From assembly GCF_034661235.1 (NCBI RefSeq), contig NZ_CP141059.1, positions 558,001-622,000 of the forward strand: 64,000 bases of DNA. Direction: 5' to 3'. Of this stretch, positions 35,846 to 46,573 are shown in pieces. The notes beneath the pieces were generated by a model. It was not told the DNA's origin and searched no databases. It saw nothing but the letters and a program-made list of their open reading frames with translations. Every line of letters starts with the position of its first letter. Position 1 is the stretch's first letter. The DNA comes from Nocardioides bizhenqiangii (GTDB lineage: Bacteria; Actinomycetota; Actinomycetes; Propionibacteriales; Nocardioidaceae). The position numbers were made by a program, and so were the translations under genes.

Positions 35846-36346
35846 ATGGGATTTCGCGATCGGGGCCTGAACGGACCGAAGTTCCAGATGCGCGAGAAGA
35901 TCCTGGCGATCGGCGACGACTACTGGATCGAGGACGAGAACGGCAACAAGCACTACAAGGTCGACGGCAAGGCAGCACGGATCCGCGACACGTTCATCCT
36001 CGAGGACGCCAGCGGTGCCGAGCTGTCGAAGATCCAGGAGAAGAAGCTCAGCGTCCGCGACAAGATGACCATCGAGCGCGGCAGCACGACTGCGACGGTG
36101 CGCAAGCGCCTTCTCGGCATCCGCGACCACTACATCATCGAGGTCGACGACGGCGACGACCTCAAGGCGCACGGCAACATCCTCGATCACGAGTACGAGA
36201 TCGAGCGGGACGGCGACACGGTCGCGAAGGTGTCCAAGAAGTGGTTCCGGGTCCGCGACACCTACGGTGTCCAGCTGGCCGAGGGCCAGGACGTGGCACT
36301 CATCCTGGCGATCACGGTCTGCGTCGACGCGATGGCGCGCGACTGA
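35846..36346 (+). CDS. LURP-one-related family protein
   Basis: This 166-residue protein consists of repeated beta-strand motifs built around IRDTFILED, VRDKMTIER, IRDHYIIEV and VRDTYGVQL, the pattern of the LURP-one/YxjI (tubby-like barrel) family. Bacterial members may bind membrane lipids; their role is not settled. The ATG at 35846 has a strong GAGGAGG site. It stands alone between the F420 enzyme and the two-component system. Confidence 0.85.
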   Translation: MGFRDRGLNGPKFQMREKILAIGDDYWIEDENGNKHYKVDGKAARIRDTFILEDASGAELSKIQEKKLSVRDKMTIERGSTTATVRKRLLGIRDHYIIEVDDGDDLKAHGNILDHEYEIERDGDTVAKVSKKWFRVRDTYGVQLAEGQDVALILAITVCVDAMARD

Positions 36347-36380
36347 CTGCCACTGACGCAGCAGCCAGCTCGGTAGCGAC

Positions 36381-36394
36381 GAGCCCCGGGGCTC
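36381..36394 (+). terminator. GC palindrome GAGCCCCGGGGCTC
   Basis: A perfect 14-base palindrome 35 bases after the LURP-one stop could end that transcript, but it has no T-run and almost no loop. Confidence 0.2.
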
Positions 36395-36473
36395 CGAGGC
36401 CGGTGGCAACCTGCACAGGATCTTCACGCGTCGTCCGCGCCTCGAGGCCCCGGGCCCTCCTAACCTCAAGAGC

Positions 36474-37178
36474 ATGACCCAGCGGCCCCGCCGGATCCTC
36501 GTCGTCGAGGACGAGCCCGTGATCAACGGGGCCGTGAGCGATCGCCTGACGGCGGAGGGGTACGACGTCGCACAGGCCTACGACGGGCCCGCCGCGGTGC
36601 AGGCCTTCGCCGAGCACGAGCCCGACCTGGTCGTGCTCGACGTGATGCTGCCCGGGTTCGACGGGCACGAGGTGTGCCGCCGGGTCCAGGCGGTCCGCCC
36701 GGTGCCGGTGCTGATGCTCACCGCCCGCGACGACGAGACCGACATCCTGGTCGGACTCGGCGTGGGCGCCGACGACTACCTGACCAAGCCGTTCCGGATG
36801 CGCGAGCTCGTGGCCCGGGTCGCCTCGTTGCTGCGCCGGGTCGACCGCGCCGCAGCCTTGGCCGGAGCAGGATCCGCTGCCACCGACCTGGGCGACCTCC
36901 GGATCGACGCCGGCGCCCGCCGGGTCTGGGCCGCGGAGGACGAGGTCCACCTGACGCCGACGGAGTTCGACCTGCTGGTCTGCCTCGCCTCCGAGCCCGG
37001 CACGGTGCTCACCCGCGAGCGCCTGCTGGCCGACGTCTGGGGCTGGCCCGGGGCGTCCGGCACCCGTACCGTCGACAGCCACGTGAAGGCGCTGCGCGCC
37101 AAGATCGGCGCCGATCGTGTCCGCACCGTCCACGGCGTCGGCTACGCACTCGAGGCCCACCGGAGCGACGGGCCGTGA
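36474..37178 (+). CDS. OmpR-family response regulator
   Basis: This 234-residue regulator has a receiver domain (about 8-120: acidic pair VVEDE, phospho-Asp in VVLDVMLPG, Lys in YLTKPF) and a winged-helix DNA-binding domain at about 140-230 (LTPTEFDLLVCLASEPGTVL, TVDSHVKALRAKIG, VHGVGYAL). A possible -10 (TAACCT) lies only about 8 bases upstream and no ribosome site is seen, so the mRNA may be leaderless. Its stop overlaps the GTG of the kinase gene. Confidence 0.94.
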   Translation: MTQRPRRILVVEDEPVINGAVSDRLTAEGYDVAQAYDGPAAVQAFAEHEPDLVVLDVMLPGFDGHEVCRRVQAVRPVPVLMLTARDDETDILVGLGVGADDYLTKPFRMRELVARVASLLRRVDRAAALAGAGSAATDLGDLRIDAGARRVWAAEDEVHLTPTEFDLLVCLASEPGTVLTRERLLADVWGWPGASGTRTVDSHVKALRAKIGADRVRTVHGVGYALEAHRSDGP

Positions 37179-39742
37179 GCCTCCTCGACCCGGTCCGCTC
37201 GGTCAAGGTGAAGCTGGGTCTCCTGGTCGTCGCCAGCGTCGTCGTCGCCGTGGTGGTCGCGACCATCGGGGAGGCCGGGGGAGTGCCGGTCTGGCTCAGC
37301 ATCCCGGTGACGGTCGCACTCGCCCTCGCGGTCACCCAGCTCCTCGCGGTCGGGATGACCTCGCCACTGCGCGAGATGACCACCGCTGCACGTCGGATGG
37401 CATCGGGTGACCACGCCGTGCGGGTCACCGCGACGTCGCGGGACGAGGTCGGCGAGCTCGCGGACGCGTTCAACCGGATGGCCGAGGAGCTCGCCGCCGT
37501 CGACCGGCAGCGCCGCGACCTGGTCGCCAACGTCAGCCACGAGCTGCGCACTCCGCTCACCGCCCTCAACGCAGTCCTCGAGAACCTCGCCGACGGAGTC
37601 GCCGAGCCCGACCCGGTGACCCTGCGCGCCGCGCTCGACCAGGGGGAACGAATGGCCGGCCTCGTCGGCGACCTGCTCGACCTCTCCCGCGTCGACGCCG
37701 GCAAGGCGCCGCTCGCCCGCCGGCAGGTCGACGTACGCCGGCTGCTCGACGCAGCGGTGACCCAGGCCCGGGTCAGCGGGCGGGACGTGACCTACGACGT
37801 CCGCGTCGACCCGCCCGACCTCGCCGTCCAGGGCGATCCGGCCAGACTGCACCAGCTCGTCGCCAACCTGCTCGACAACGCATCGCGGCACAGCCCTCCG
37901 GGCGGTGTCGTCGTCGTCAGCGCCCACGCGACCGCGGACCGGTGGCTGCTCGAGGTGTCCGACCAGGGGCCGGGCGTCGCGCCCGGAGACCGCGAGCGGG
38001 CGTTCGAGCGGTTCGGCACCCTCGGCGAGGACAGCGTCCACAGCGGAGGCGGCGGCACCGGTCTCGGCCTGGCCATCGCCCGCTGGGTCACCGACCTGCA
38101 CGGCGGCACCATCCGCTTCGTCGACCCCGAGCCCGGCGCGTCCGGCGCCCGCGTCCGCGCCGACCTTCCCGCCAGCCCGACCGCACGCCCGCCGCGCGAG
38201 GAGGTCCCCGTGCCCCAGCCCGCCACCCCGCCGGCACCACCCCCGCCGGTCCTGCCCCCGTCGGTGCCTGACCCGACCGCCCCGGCGCCGCTCACCGACG
38301 CGATCTTCGGCGACTTCTGGCCCGAGCGGTCCCTGCCCGGCAACATGCGGGTGCTCCTCGGCGCGCTCGGCGTCGGAGTGCTGGCCGGGATCGTGCTGCC
38401 GTACCGGGACCTGGGCCTGGGTGTGTTCGTCGTCCTGGTGGCGGCCGGCGGCGTGCTGTTCGCCTGCAGCCGCCACCGTCGCGATCCGTTCACGCTGTGC
38501 TGCGCGGCGCTCTGCCTGGCGCTCGCGACCGTGCCGGTGTTGCGGGACGCGGAGTGGATCGCCGTCCTGTGCCTGCTCGCCGGGGGTGGCCTGAGTGCGA
38601 TCGGCCTGGTCCGCGGCCGCACGGTCCCGGGCTTCGTCGTGTCGGTCGTCTCCTGGCCGCTCTCGGGCCTCCGCGGCCTGCCCTGGCTCGGCCGCACGCT
38701 GCGGGTGGTCACCGGCCTCGGCAACAAGGCCGCGCTGGCCCGGACGGCGGTGCTGTCGGCCATCGGCCTCGCCGTCTTCGCCCTGCTCTTCGCGTCGGCC
38801 GACGCGCTCTTCGCCGAGTGGGTCGGCGCCGTCGTACCGGACATCGGGTCGGAGGACTTCGCCCTGCGGTCGTTCGTCGCGTTCTTCGTGGGAGGCGTCG
38901 TGCTCGCGGGCGGCTACCTCGCACTCAACCCGCCGAGCGTCGGCGGAGGGGAGCGGTCGCCGCGGCCGGTGGCGCACCGCTTCGAGTGGCTCGCGCCCGT
39001 GCTCGTCGTCGACGCCGTCTTCGTGCTGTTCCTGGTCGCACAGGCCGCGGTCATCTTCGGTGGGCACGACTACCTCGAACGCACGACCGGCCTGACCTAC
39101 GCCGAGTACGTCCACCAGGGTTTCGGCCAGCTCACCGTGGCCACCGCGCTCACCCTGCTCGTCGTGTGGGCGGCGAGCCGCAAGGCACCGCGGGCGACGC
39201 CGGCGGACCGCGCCTGGATCCGCGGGTCCCTCGGCCTGCTCTGCGCGGCGACGATGGTGGTCGTCGCGTCCGCGCTGTACCGGATGAGCGTCTACCAGGA
39301 CGCCTACGGGTTCACGCGCCTGCGGCTGTTGGTCGACGTCTTCGAGGGCTGGCTCGGACTCCTCGTGCTCGCGACCATGGCGGGCGGCATCGCGCTGCGC
39401 GCCACCTGGCTGCCGCGGTTCGGGCTGGTCTCCGGCGTCGTGCTCCTGCTCGGCCTGGCCGCGCTCAATCCCGACGCGTGGATCGCCCGCCAGAACCTCG
39501 ACCGGTACGACGAGACGGGCGACGTCGACTGGACCTACCTGTCCGGCCTCTCCGACGACGCCCTCCCCGTGCTGCGGGACCTTCCCGACGACCTCGAGGA
39601 GTGCGCGATCGACCTCGACGTTCGGGACGAGGACGACTGGCTGGAGTGGAACCTCGGCCGTGCGCTCGCGAGCGACTTCGTCGAGGAGCACGAGGACGGC
39701 TGGGTGCACCGGACCGACTGCCCGGGCCAGACCTACGAGTAG
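37175..39742 (+). CDS. Histidine kinase fused to a DUF4173 membrane domain
   Basis: This 855-residue protein joins two parts. The first is a histidine kinase: two membrane helices (about 13-62), a HAMP segment, the phospho-His122 box NVSHELRTPLTAL, the N box NLLDNASRH and the glycine boxes DQGPGV and GGGTGLGLAIARW, ending near 345. A Pro-rich linker of about 35 residues follows. The second part (about 385-800) has about ten hydrophobic helices and the DUF4173 signature ALNPDAWIARQNLDRY with YLSGLSDDALPVL. The start is GTG inside the response regulator stop. In other actinobacteria the DUF4173 protein is usually a separate gene. Confidence 0.92.
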   Translation: MSLLDPVRSVKVKLGLLVVASVVVAVVVATIGEAGGVPVWLSIPVTVALALAVTQLLAVGMTSPLREMTTAARRMASGDHAVRVTATSRDEVGELADAFNRMAEELAAVDRQRRDLVANVSHELRTPLTALNAVLENLADGVAEPDPVTLRAALDQGERMAGLVGDLLDLSRVDAGKAPLARRQVDVRRLLDAAVTQARVSGRDVTYDVRVDPPDLAVQGDPARLHQLVANLLDNASRHSPPGGVVVVSAHATADRWLLEVSDQGPGVAPGDRERAFERFGTLGEDSVHSGGGGTGLGLAIARWVTDLHGGTIRFVDPEPGASGARVRADLPASPTARPPREEVPVPQPATPPAPPPPVLPPSVPDPTAPAPLTDAIFGDFWPERSLPGNMRVLLGALGVGVLAGIVLPYRDLGLGVFVVLVAAGGVLFACSRHRRDPFTLCCAALCLALATVPVLRDAEWIAVLCLLAGGGLSAIGLVRGRTVPGFVVSVVSWPLSGLRGLPWLGRTLRVVTGLGNKAALARTAVLSAIGLAVFALLFASADALFAEWVGAVVPDIGSEDFALRSFVAFFVGGVVLAGGYLALNPPSVGGGERSPRPVAHRFEWLAPVLVVDAVFVLFLVAQAAVIFGGHDYLERTTGLTYAEYVHQGFGQLTVATALTLLVVWAASRKAPRATPADRAWIRGSLGLLCAATMVVVASALYRMSVYQDAYGFTRLRLLVDVFEGWLGLLVLATMAGGIALRATWLPRFGLVSGVVLLLGLAALNPDAWIARQNLDRYDETGDVDWTYLSGLSDDALPVLRDLPDDLEECAIDLDVRDEDDWLEWNLGRALASDFVEEHEDGWVHRTDCPGQTYE

Positions 39743-39769
39743 GGGCGGCGCACGTTACCCGCGCGTCAG

Positions 39770-39786
39770 TCTTGAATCATTCAAGA
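39770..39786 (+). promoter_or_regulatory. FurA-type operator TCTTGAATCATTCAAGA
   Basis: A perfect inverted repeat with 7-base arms and a 3-base spacer lies 21 bases before the furA start. Position and shape fit the autoregulatory FurA/CatR site known upstream of furA-katG in actinobacteria, where oxidation of the repressor releases both genes. Confidence 0.75.
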
Positions 39787-39807
39787 AAAGGCGGTAGGAC
39801 TGTACTC

Positions 39808-42496
<2,689 letters not shown>

Positions 42497-42538
42497 GCGG
42501 TCCTACGGGCGCCCTACAGGCGTCGTACGGGCGTCACA

Positions 42539-42577
42539 GAGGGGCCCGCCCCGGCGATCTGCCGGGGCGGGCCCCTC
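42539..42577 (+). terminator. Strong hairpin after katG
   Basis: A perfect 17-bp GC-rich stem (GAGGGGCCCGCCCCGGC and its complement) closes on a 5-base loop, 42 bases after the katG stop. No clear T-run follows, which is common for actinobacterial terminators. Confidence 0.8.
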
Positions 42578-42717
42578 GTCGGCTTGTCGGAAGTGAGATC
42601 GACACGAACGTAACAATCTGCGAAATTGAGCAGCACGGCCTCGCGCCTCCCCTACTCTCTCCGTGTCGGCACGCTGGAGTGCAGCTCGGGCGCCGGGCCA
42701 TCACAAAGGGGCACAAG

Positions 42718-43389
42718 TTGACCTGGAACCAGACCACCGCGGCGGCAGTTCCCCCTGCCGTCGTCACGGACGAGGACCGCGAGATCCTCGACCGGTGGGC
42801 GGGGTTGATCGAGGCTGCCCCTGGCTTCCTCGCCGAGGACGAGACCGAGCGGCGCGAGCGGCTCCAGGAGCTCTCCACGGCCACGCTCAGCCTGACCGTC
42901 TGCGGCGACGTCGAAGCCACGATCACCGTCGACCTGCCGTGCGAGGTCAGCGAGGAGCGGCCGACGGACGCCGGCCGCGTCGCAGGCGAGCCGAGCCCGC
43001 TCTCGTGGTTGATCGTGCGGGTCGAGGGCATCGACCCGGTCGAGCTGGGATCGACCCAGCTGACGTCGTTCTCGGTCGCCATCCCCGACCACGTGGGTCC
43101 CGGCCTCTACCTCCTCGACGACCTGCGGCGACGCGCCGAGGCGGACGAGGTGGAGTGGTGGGAGGTCGACGACTTCCACCTGAGCCCCACCCCGTACGGC
43201 GACGAGTCCACCTTCTACCTCGACGACGACGTCATCGACGGCGCGTGGGTCGCCACCACCGGCGCGTCGATCGCATTCGAGCTGCCGATGGCCTCGGTCG
43301 TCAGCGAGATCCGGGTGGCCGGCACCATCTCCTGGAGCCGGCCCAGCGAACGACCGGGCGCGCTTCTCGACTCCGACCGGCTGCGTTAA
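42718..43389 (+). CDS. Hypothetical protein upstream of the sigma factor
   Basis: I do not recognise this 223-residue acidic protein. It has no signal peptide, membrane helix or HATPase motif, so it is not an RsbW-type anti-sigma factor. The start is taken as TTG at 42718, with AAAGGGG upstream; no in-frame ATG or GTG fits the ribosome site. The strand-rich second half (SWLIVRVEGID, YLLDDLRRRA, IAFELPMASVVSEIRVAG) suggests a beta-sandwich. It ends 30 bases before the sigma-type promoter of the next gene. Confidence 0.65.
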   Translation: MTWNQTTAAAVPPAVVTDEDREILDRWAGLIEAAPGFLAEDETERRERLQELSTATLSLTVCGDVEATITVDLPCEVSEERPTDAGRVAGEPSPLSWLIVRVEGIDPVELGSTQLTSFSVAIPDHVGPGLYLLDDLRRRAEADEVEWWEVDDFHLSPTPYGDESTFYLDDDVIDGAWVATTGASIAFELPMASVVSEIRVAGTISWSRPSERPGALLDSDRLR

Positions 43390-43418
43390 GGTCGAAGAAG
43401 AAAGTCGAAAAAAGTTTG

Positions 43419-43444
43419 GTTTGACCCCCGTTTCAGCGGGGTAC
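43419..43444 (+). promoter_or_regulatory. SigB/SigF-type promoter GTTT-N16-GGGTAC
   Basis: GTTT (43419-43422) and GGGTAC (43439-43444) match the promoter recognised by actinobacterial SigB/SigF factors. It lies 69 bases before the sigma gene, so autoregulation is likely. The stretch just upstream is A-rich (GAAAAAAG), rare in this genome. Confidence 0.7.
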
Positions 43445-43512
43445 ATCGTCACCAGACGATTGCGTGGCCCAGCCAACCGCCACGACTGCTCTTGACCTTC
43501 GGAGTCAGAGAC

Positions 43513-44376
43513 ATGTCTAGCTCAGCAATTGCCGAACCTGTCCATCAACCGTTCGATCCCCTTCGGAGCCGGGCGGAAGCCGAACCCGACGATCGCAAGC
43601 AACGCACGGCCGCACTGATCAGCCAGGCCGCCGCGAGCGAGGGCGAGGAGCGCCGGCTCCTCCTCGACCAGGTGATCGTGCTCAACATCCCGGTCGCGAA
43701 GGCCCTGGCCTCGCGCTATCGCAACCGCGGTCAGCCGCTCGAGGAGCTCGAGCAGGTCGCCTGCCTTGCGCTCACCAAGGCGGTGCACGGCTACGACCCG
43801 GCTCGCGGGGACGACCTGCTCGTCTTCGCCGTGCCGAGCATCCTCGGGGAGCTCAAGCGCTACTTCCGTGACGCCACCTGGACGGTTCGCCCGCCGCGCC
43901 GGATCCAGGAGCTCCGACCGCGGCTCACCGCGGCCGAGGAGGAGCTGACCCAGCAGCTCGGACGCCCACCGCGGCCGAGCGAGATCGCCAAGGCGGTCGG
44001 GTGCACGACGGACGACGTGCTGGAGGCCCACGAGTCGGGCACCTGCGCATCGCCGGACTCGCTCAACGACAGCCCGCCGGGAGACGCCGCGTTCTCGTGG
44101 ATCGACCGGCTGCCCAGCGAGGAGCTCGGCTTCAAGCGGGCCGAGGCCGTCGCCGTGCTCGGGCCGGCGTGCCGGGGCCTGAAGCACCGCGACCGCCGGA
44201 TCCTGGAGATGCGCTTCTACGAGCAGAAGACGCAGCAGCAGATCGCCGACGAGCTCGGGGTCACCCAGGTCCAGGTCTCGAGGCTCCTGCAGCGGATCCT
44301 CACCGACCTGCGGCGTTCGATCACCGGGCGTCGCGGTACGGCCCCCAAGGTCACCAAGGCCACCAAGGCCGCCTGA
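43513..44376 (+). CDS. SigB/SigF-family alternative sigma factor
   Basis: This 287-residue sigma-70 type 3 factor has region 2 at about 55-125 (LNIPVAKALASRYRNRGQPLEELEQVA, FAVPSILGELKRYFRD), region 3 at about 135-190 and region 4 at about 215-270, whose HTH reads TQQQIADELGVTQVQVSRLLQRIL. These factors serve general or osmotic stress. The ATG at 43513 has GGAG upstream. A matching promoter precedes it. No rsbW/rsbV-type partner gene lies next to it, so its control must be exerted from elsewhere. Confidence 0.93.
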   Translation: MSSSAIAEPVHQPFDPLRSRAEAEPDDRKQRTAALISQAAASEGEERRLLLDQVIVLNIPVAKALASRYRNRGQPLEELEQVACLALTKAVHGYDPARGDDLLVFAVPSILGELKRYFRDATWTVRPPRRIQELRPRLTAAEEELTQQLGRPPRPSEIAKAVGCTTDDVLEAHESGTCASPDSLNDSPPGDAAFSWIDRLPSEELGFKRAEAVAVLGPACRGLKHRDRRILEMRFYEQKTQQQIADELGVTQVQVSRLLQRILTDLRRSITGRRGTAPKVTKATKAA

Positions 44377-44392
44377 CCGCCCCGACGGGCGG
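44377..44392 (+). terminator. Small hairpin after the sigma gene
   Basis: CCGCCC-CGAC-GGGCGG starts right after the stop. A 6-bp stem and no T-run make termination possible but weak. The remaining bases to 44623 hold no gene that I can support. Confidence 0.25.
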
Positions 44393-44623
44393 AAACACCT
44401 TCACCGCCGCGGAGCGGGGGACGACGGCGTCGTCCGTCCGCTCTGCGGCGGTCGACCCCTGTCGTGAGACGGCCGGTGGCGTTCCTTGCCGGGACGTCCG
44501 GCGGTCGTGGATGATTGCCCCCAAAGCGCGCAGTGGGGTGCGCGTGGCCGGGAGCTCTCTCCTGCGCCGATACCTGTGTGATGTCACCGCATAGGCTCGG
44601 CGCAGATGGGACAGGGAGGTTGG

Positions 44624-45358
44624 ATGGATACCGTGGACACCCCCGCGGCGCGTCGCGAGGACAGCCTGGCTGACGTGCCGGAGCCGGTGGTCCGTCCGTT
44701 CGAGGACGGCGACCGGCAGACCGGCCGGTTCGCGTACGACGTACGCAACGACCGGTGGGAGTGGGACGACGACGTCTTCGCCATCCACGGCTACGAGCCC
44801 GGAGAGGTCGAGCCGACGACCGAGCTCTTCCTCATGCACAAGCACGACGGTGACCGCGACCGGGTGGAGCAGACGTTCAAGCACGCGGTCTCCACCGGCG
44901 ACCCGTTCAACCTCTACTACCGGATCCGGACCAAGGACGGGGAGCGCCGGGTCGTGGTCGTGGGTGAGGGCATCCGCGACGGCGACGGCCAGGTCGAACA
45001 GCTGGTCGGCTACTACCTCGACCTGACGCCTGAGTTCGCCGCCGAGAACGCCGCGGCGGCCGACGCCGCCGTTGCCGCGTCTGCCGCGGCCAGGGAGACG
45101 ATCGAGCAGGCCAAGGGCATCCTGATGCTGGGCTACGGGCTCGACTCCGACGCCGCGTTCGCGATGCTGCGCTGGTGGTCGCGCAACCGCAACGTGAAGG
45201 TGCGCGAGATCGCCGACCGCCTGATCGAGGTCGCCCGCATGGGGCACATGAGCCATCCCGGCCTTCGCGGCATGCTCGACGGCCTGATCGACGACCTCAC
45301 CACTGGCAGAAAGGCGCCAGCCGACCGCTCCGGTGCCAACCCCGACAAAGACCGCTAG
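44624..45358 (+). CDS. PAS-ANTAR RNA-binding regulator
   Basis: This 244-residue protein has a PAS domain at about 30-140 (WEWDDDVFAIHGYEPGEVEPT, RIRTKDGERRVVVVGEGI) and an ANTAR domain at about 155-215 (AARETIEQAKGILMLGYGLDSDAAFAMLRWWS, read in two parts). ANTAR proteins bind dual hexaloop RNA leaders and prevent termination. The PAS part presumably senses a signal. I chose ATG 44624 with GGGAGG four bases upstream; an ATG six codons earlier is possible. Its place after a stress sigma factor suggests a stress-response role. Confidence 0.88.
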   Translation: MDTVDTPAARREDSLADVPEPVVRPFEDGDRQTGRFAYDVRNDRWEWDDDVFAIHGYEPGEVEPTTELFLMHKHDGDRDRVEQTFKHAVSTGDPFNLYYRIRTKDGERRVVVVGEGIRDGDGQVEQLVGYYLDLTPEFAAENAAAADAAVAASAAARETIEQAKGILMLGYGLDSDAAFAMLRWWSRNRNVKVREIADRLIEVARMGHMSHPGLRGMLDGLIDDLTTGRKAPADRSGANPDKDR

Positions 45359-45455
45359 GTCCGTCGGATCCGGAGCAGCCGACCGGCTGTCCCTCGGATT
45401 GAGCGAAAGGTGGGAATCGCGCCTCCCGGGGGGAGGGGGTGTTGGGCCCAGGGGC

Positions 45456-45563
45456 TCAACTCAGCACGACCCCCACCAGCAACAAGAGGCCGAGCACCAG
45501 CAGCAGAACGACCACGAACCCGGTGACCATCAGTGGCCGGTTGCTCGACCCGGAGACTGTCAT
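45456..45563 (-). CDS. 35-residue single-span membrane peptide
   Basis: This very small gene has a strong GAGGAGAGG ribosome site ahead of ATG 45563. The peptide has a polar N-terminus (MTVSGSSNRP), then one continuous hydrophobic helix rich in Val and Leu up to its last residues. A GGAT-N15-GGGTAC promoter of the SigB type lies 37 bases upstream on the same strand. It diverges from an SDR gene with a similar promoter. It probably acts in the membrane as a small stress protein; the family is not known to me. Confidence 0.7.
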   Translation of the reverse strand: MTVSGSSNRPLMVTGFVVVLLLVLGLLLLVGVVLS

Positions 45564-45599
45564 GCGGACCTCTCCTCTCGAACGCCTTCTGTCGGTGCG

Positions 45600-45624
45600 G
45601 TACCCCGGGTGCCGGCCGGCATCC
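45600..45624 (-). promoter_or_regulatory. SigB-type promoter GGAT-N15-GGGTAC (minus strand)
   Basis: Read on the minus strand, GGAT (45624-45621) and GGGTAC (45605-45600) fit the consensus GNNT-N14-16-GGGTAY reported for Streptomyces SigB. It would drive the 35-residue membrane peptide. The -35 part is weakly specific. Confidence 0.45.
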
Positions 45625-45640
45625 GGTGCGTTTGCCGGGC

Positions 45641-45665
45641 GGGTGAGAAGGACCACGCCGGGTAT
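45641..45665 (+). promoter_or_regulatory. SigB-type promoter GGGT-N15-GGGTAT (plus strand)
   Basis: GGGT (45641-45644) and GGGTAT (45660-45665) again fit GNNT-N14-16-GGGTAY. The -10 ends ten bases before the SDR ATG, so that mRNA would be nearly leaderless and lacks a clear ribosome site. Confidence 0.45.
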
Positions 45666-45675
45666 CGAATTGCCC

Positions 45676-46536
45676 ATGAGCGACGTCGAGTTCCCAGCCC
45701 AGCAGCAGGAGCCACCCGGACTGACCGACGAGATGCGACCGCGGCCGGACCACGGCGAGGACAGCTACGTCGGACACGGTCGCCTCGAGGGCAAGGTCGC
45801 GCTGGTGACCGGCGGCGACTCCGGCATCGGTCGCGCGGTGGCGGTCGCCTACGCGCGCGAGGGCGCCGACGTCGCGTTCACGTGCCTGCCCGAGGAGCAC
45901 GACGACGCCGAGGAGACTGTGCGGCTGGTCCGCGACGCCGGCCGGACCTCCCTGCCGCTGCCGCTGGACCTCTGCCAGCGCCCGTCCTGCGACGAGGCCG
46001 TCGAACGGACCGTCGCGGAGCTCGGCGGCCTCGACATCCTGGTCAACAACGCAGGCTTCCAGATGGCGCGCGACGACACGATCGAGGACTACGACGACGA
46101 GCGGATCGACCGCACGTTCAAGACCAACCTCTACGCCCTGCTGTGGCTGTGCCGCGCCGCGATCCCGCACCTGCGGAAGGGGCCCGGCTGCATCATCAAC
46201 AACACGTCGATCCAGGCGTACGACCCGTCCACGAGCCTGCTCGACTACGCCGCGACCAAGGCCGCGATCAACAACTTCACGGTCAACCTCGCCGCGCAGC
46301 TCGGTCCCGACGGCATCCGGGTCAACGCCGTCGCGCCTGGTCCGGTCTGGACGCCGCTGCAGCCGGCCACCCAGGAGCCGGAGAAGATCGAGCACTTCGG
46401 CGCCGACACGCCGCTGGGCCGGGCCGGGCAGCCGGCGGAGGTCGCCCCGGCGTTCGTGTTCCTGGCGTCGCCGACCGAGGCGTCGTACGTCTCCGGGACG
46501 GTCCTCGGGGTCACCGGCGGCAAGCCGGTGTTCTGA
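45676..46536 (+). CDS. Short-chain dehydrogenase, general-stress type
   Basis: This 286-residue SDR has an N-terminal extension of about 35 residues with the YhdF/GSP39-like pattern PPGLTDEMRPRPDHGEDSYVG (read in part). The cofactor motif TGGDSGIG, NNAG, Ser in NNTSIQ and DYAATK as the catalytic YxxxK follow. The final motif GRAGQPAEVAPAFVFLASPTEASYVSG is typical. In Bacillus such proteins belong to the SigB general stress regulon, in agreement with the promoter seen here. Confidence 0.9.
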   Translation: MSDVEFPAQQQEPPGLTDEMRPRPDHGEDSYVGHGRLEGKVALVTGGDSGIGRAVAVAYAREGADVAFTCLPEEHDDAEETVRLVRDAGRTSLPLPLDLCQRPSCDEAVERTVAELGGLDILVNNAGFQMARDDTIEDYDDERIDRTFKTNLYALLWLCRAAIPHLRKGPGCIINNTSIQAYDPSTSLLDYAATKAAINNFTVNLAAQLGPDGIRVNAVAPGPVWTPLQPATQEPEKIEHFGADTPLGRAGQPAEVAPAFVFLASPTEASYVSGTVLGVTGGKPVF

Positions 46537-46537
46537 T

Positions 46538-46564
46538 GGTTATGAACGCAGACCCGACGGGTAC
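46538..46564 (+). promoter_or_regulatory. Possible SigB-type promoter GGTT-N17-GGGTAC
   Basis: GGGTAC (46559-46564) stands ten bases before the DUF6328 start. GGTT lies 17 bases further upstream, one base beyond the usual spacing. It overlaps the end of the SDR gene. Confidence 0.35.
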
Positions 46565-46573
46565 CTCGGAGCC

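Noticed and set aside
45630..45665. GTTT at 45630-45633 as the -35 of the SDR promoter
   Set aside because: It is 26 bases from GGGTAT, far beyond the 14-17 allowed. GGGT at 45641 has proper spacing.
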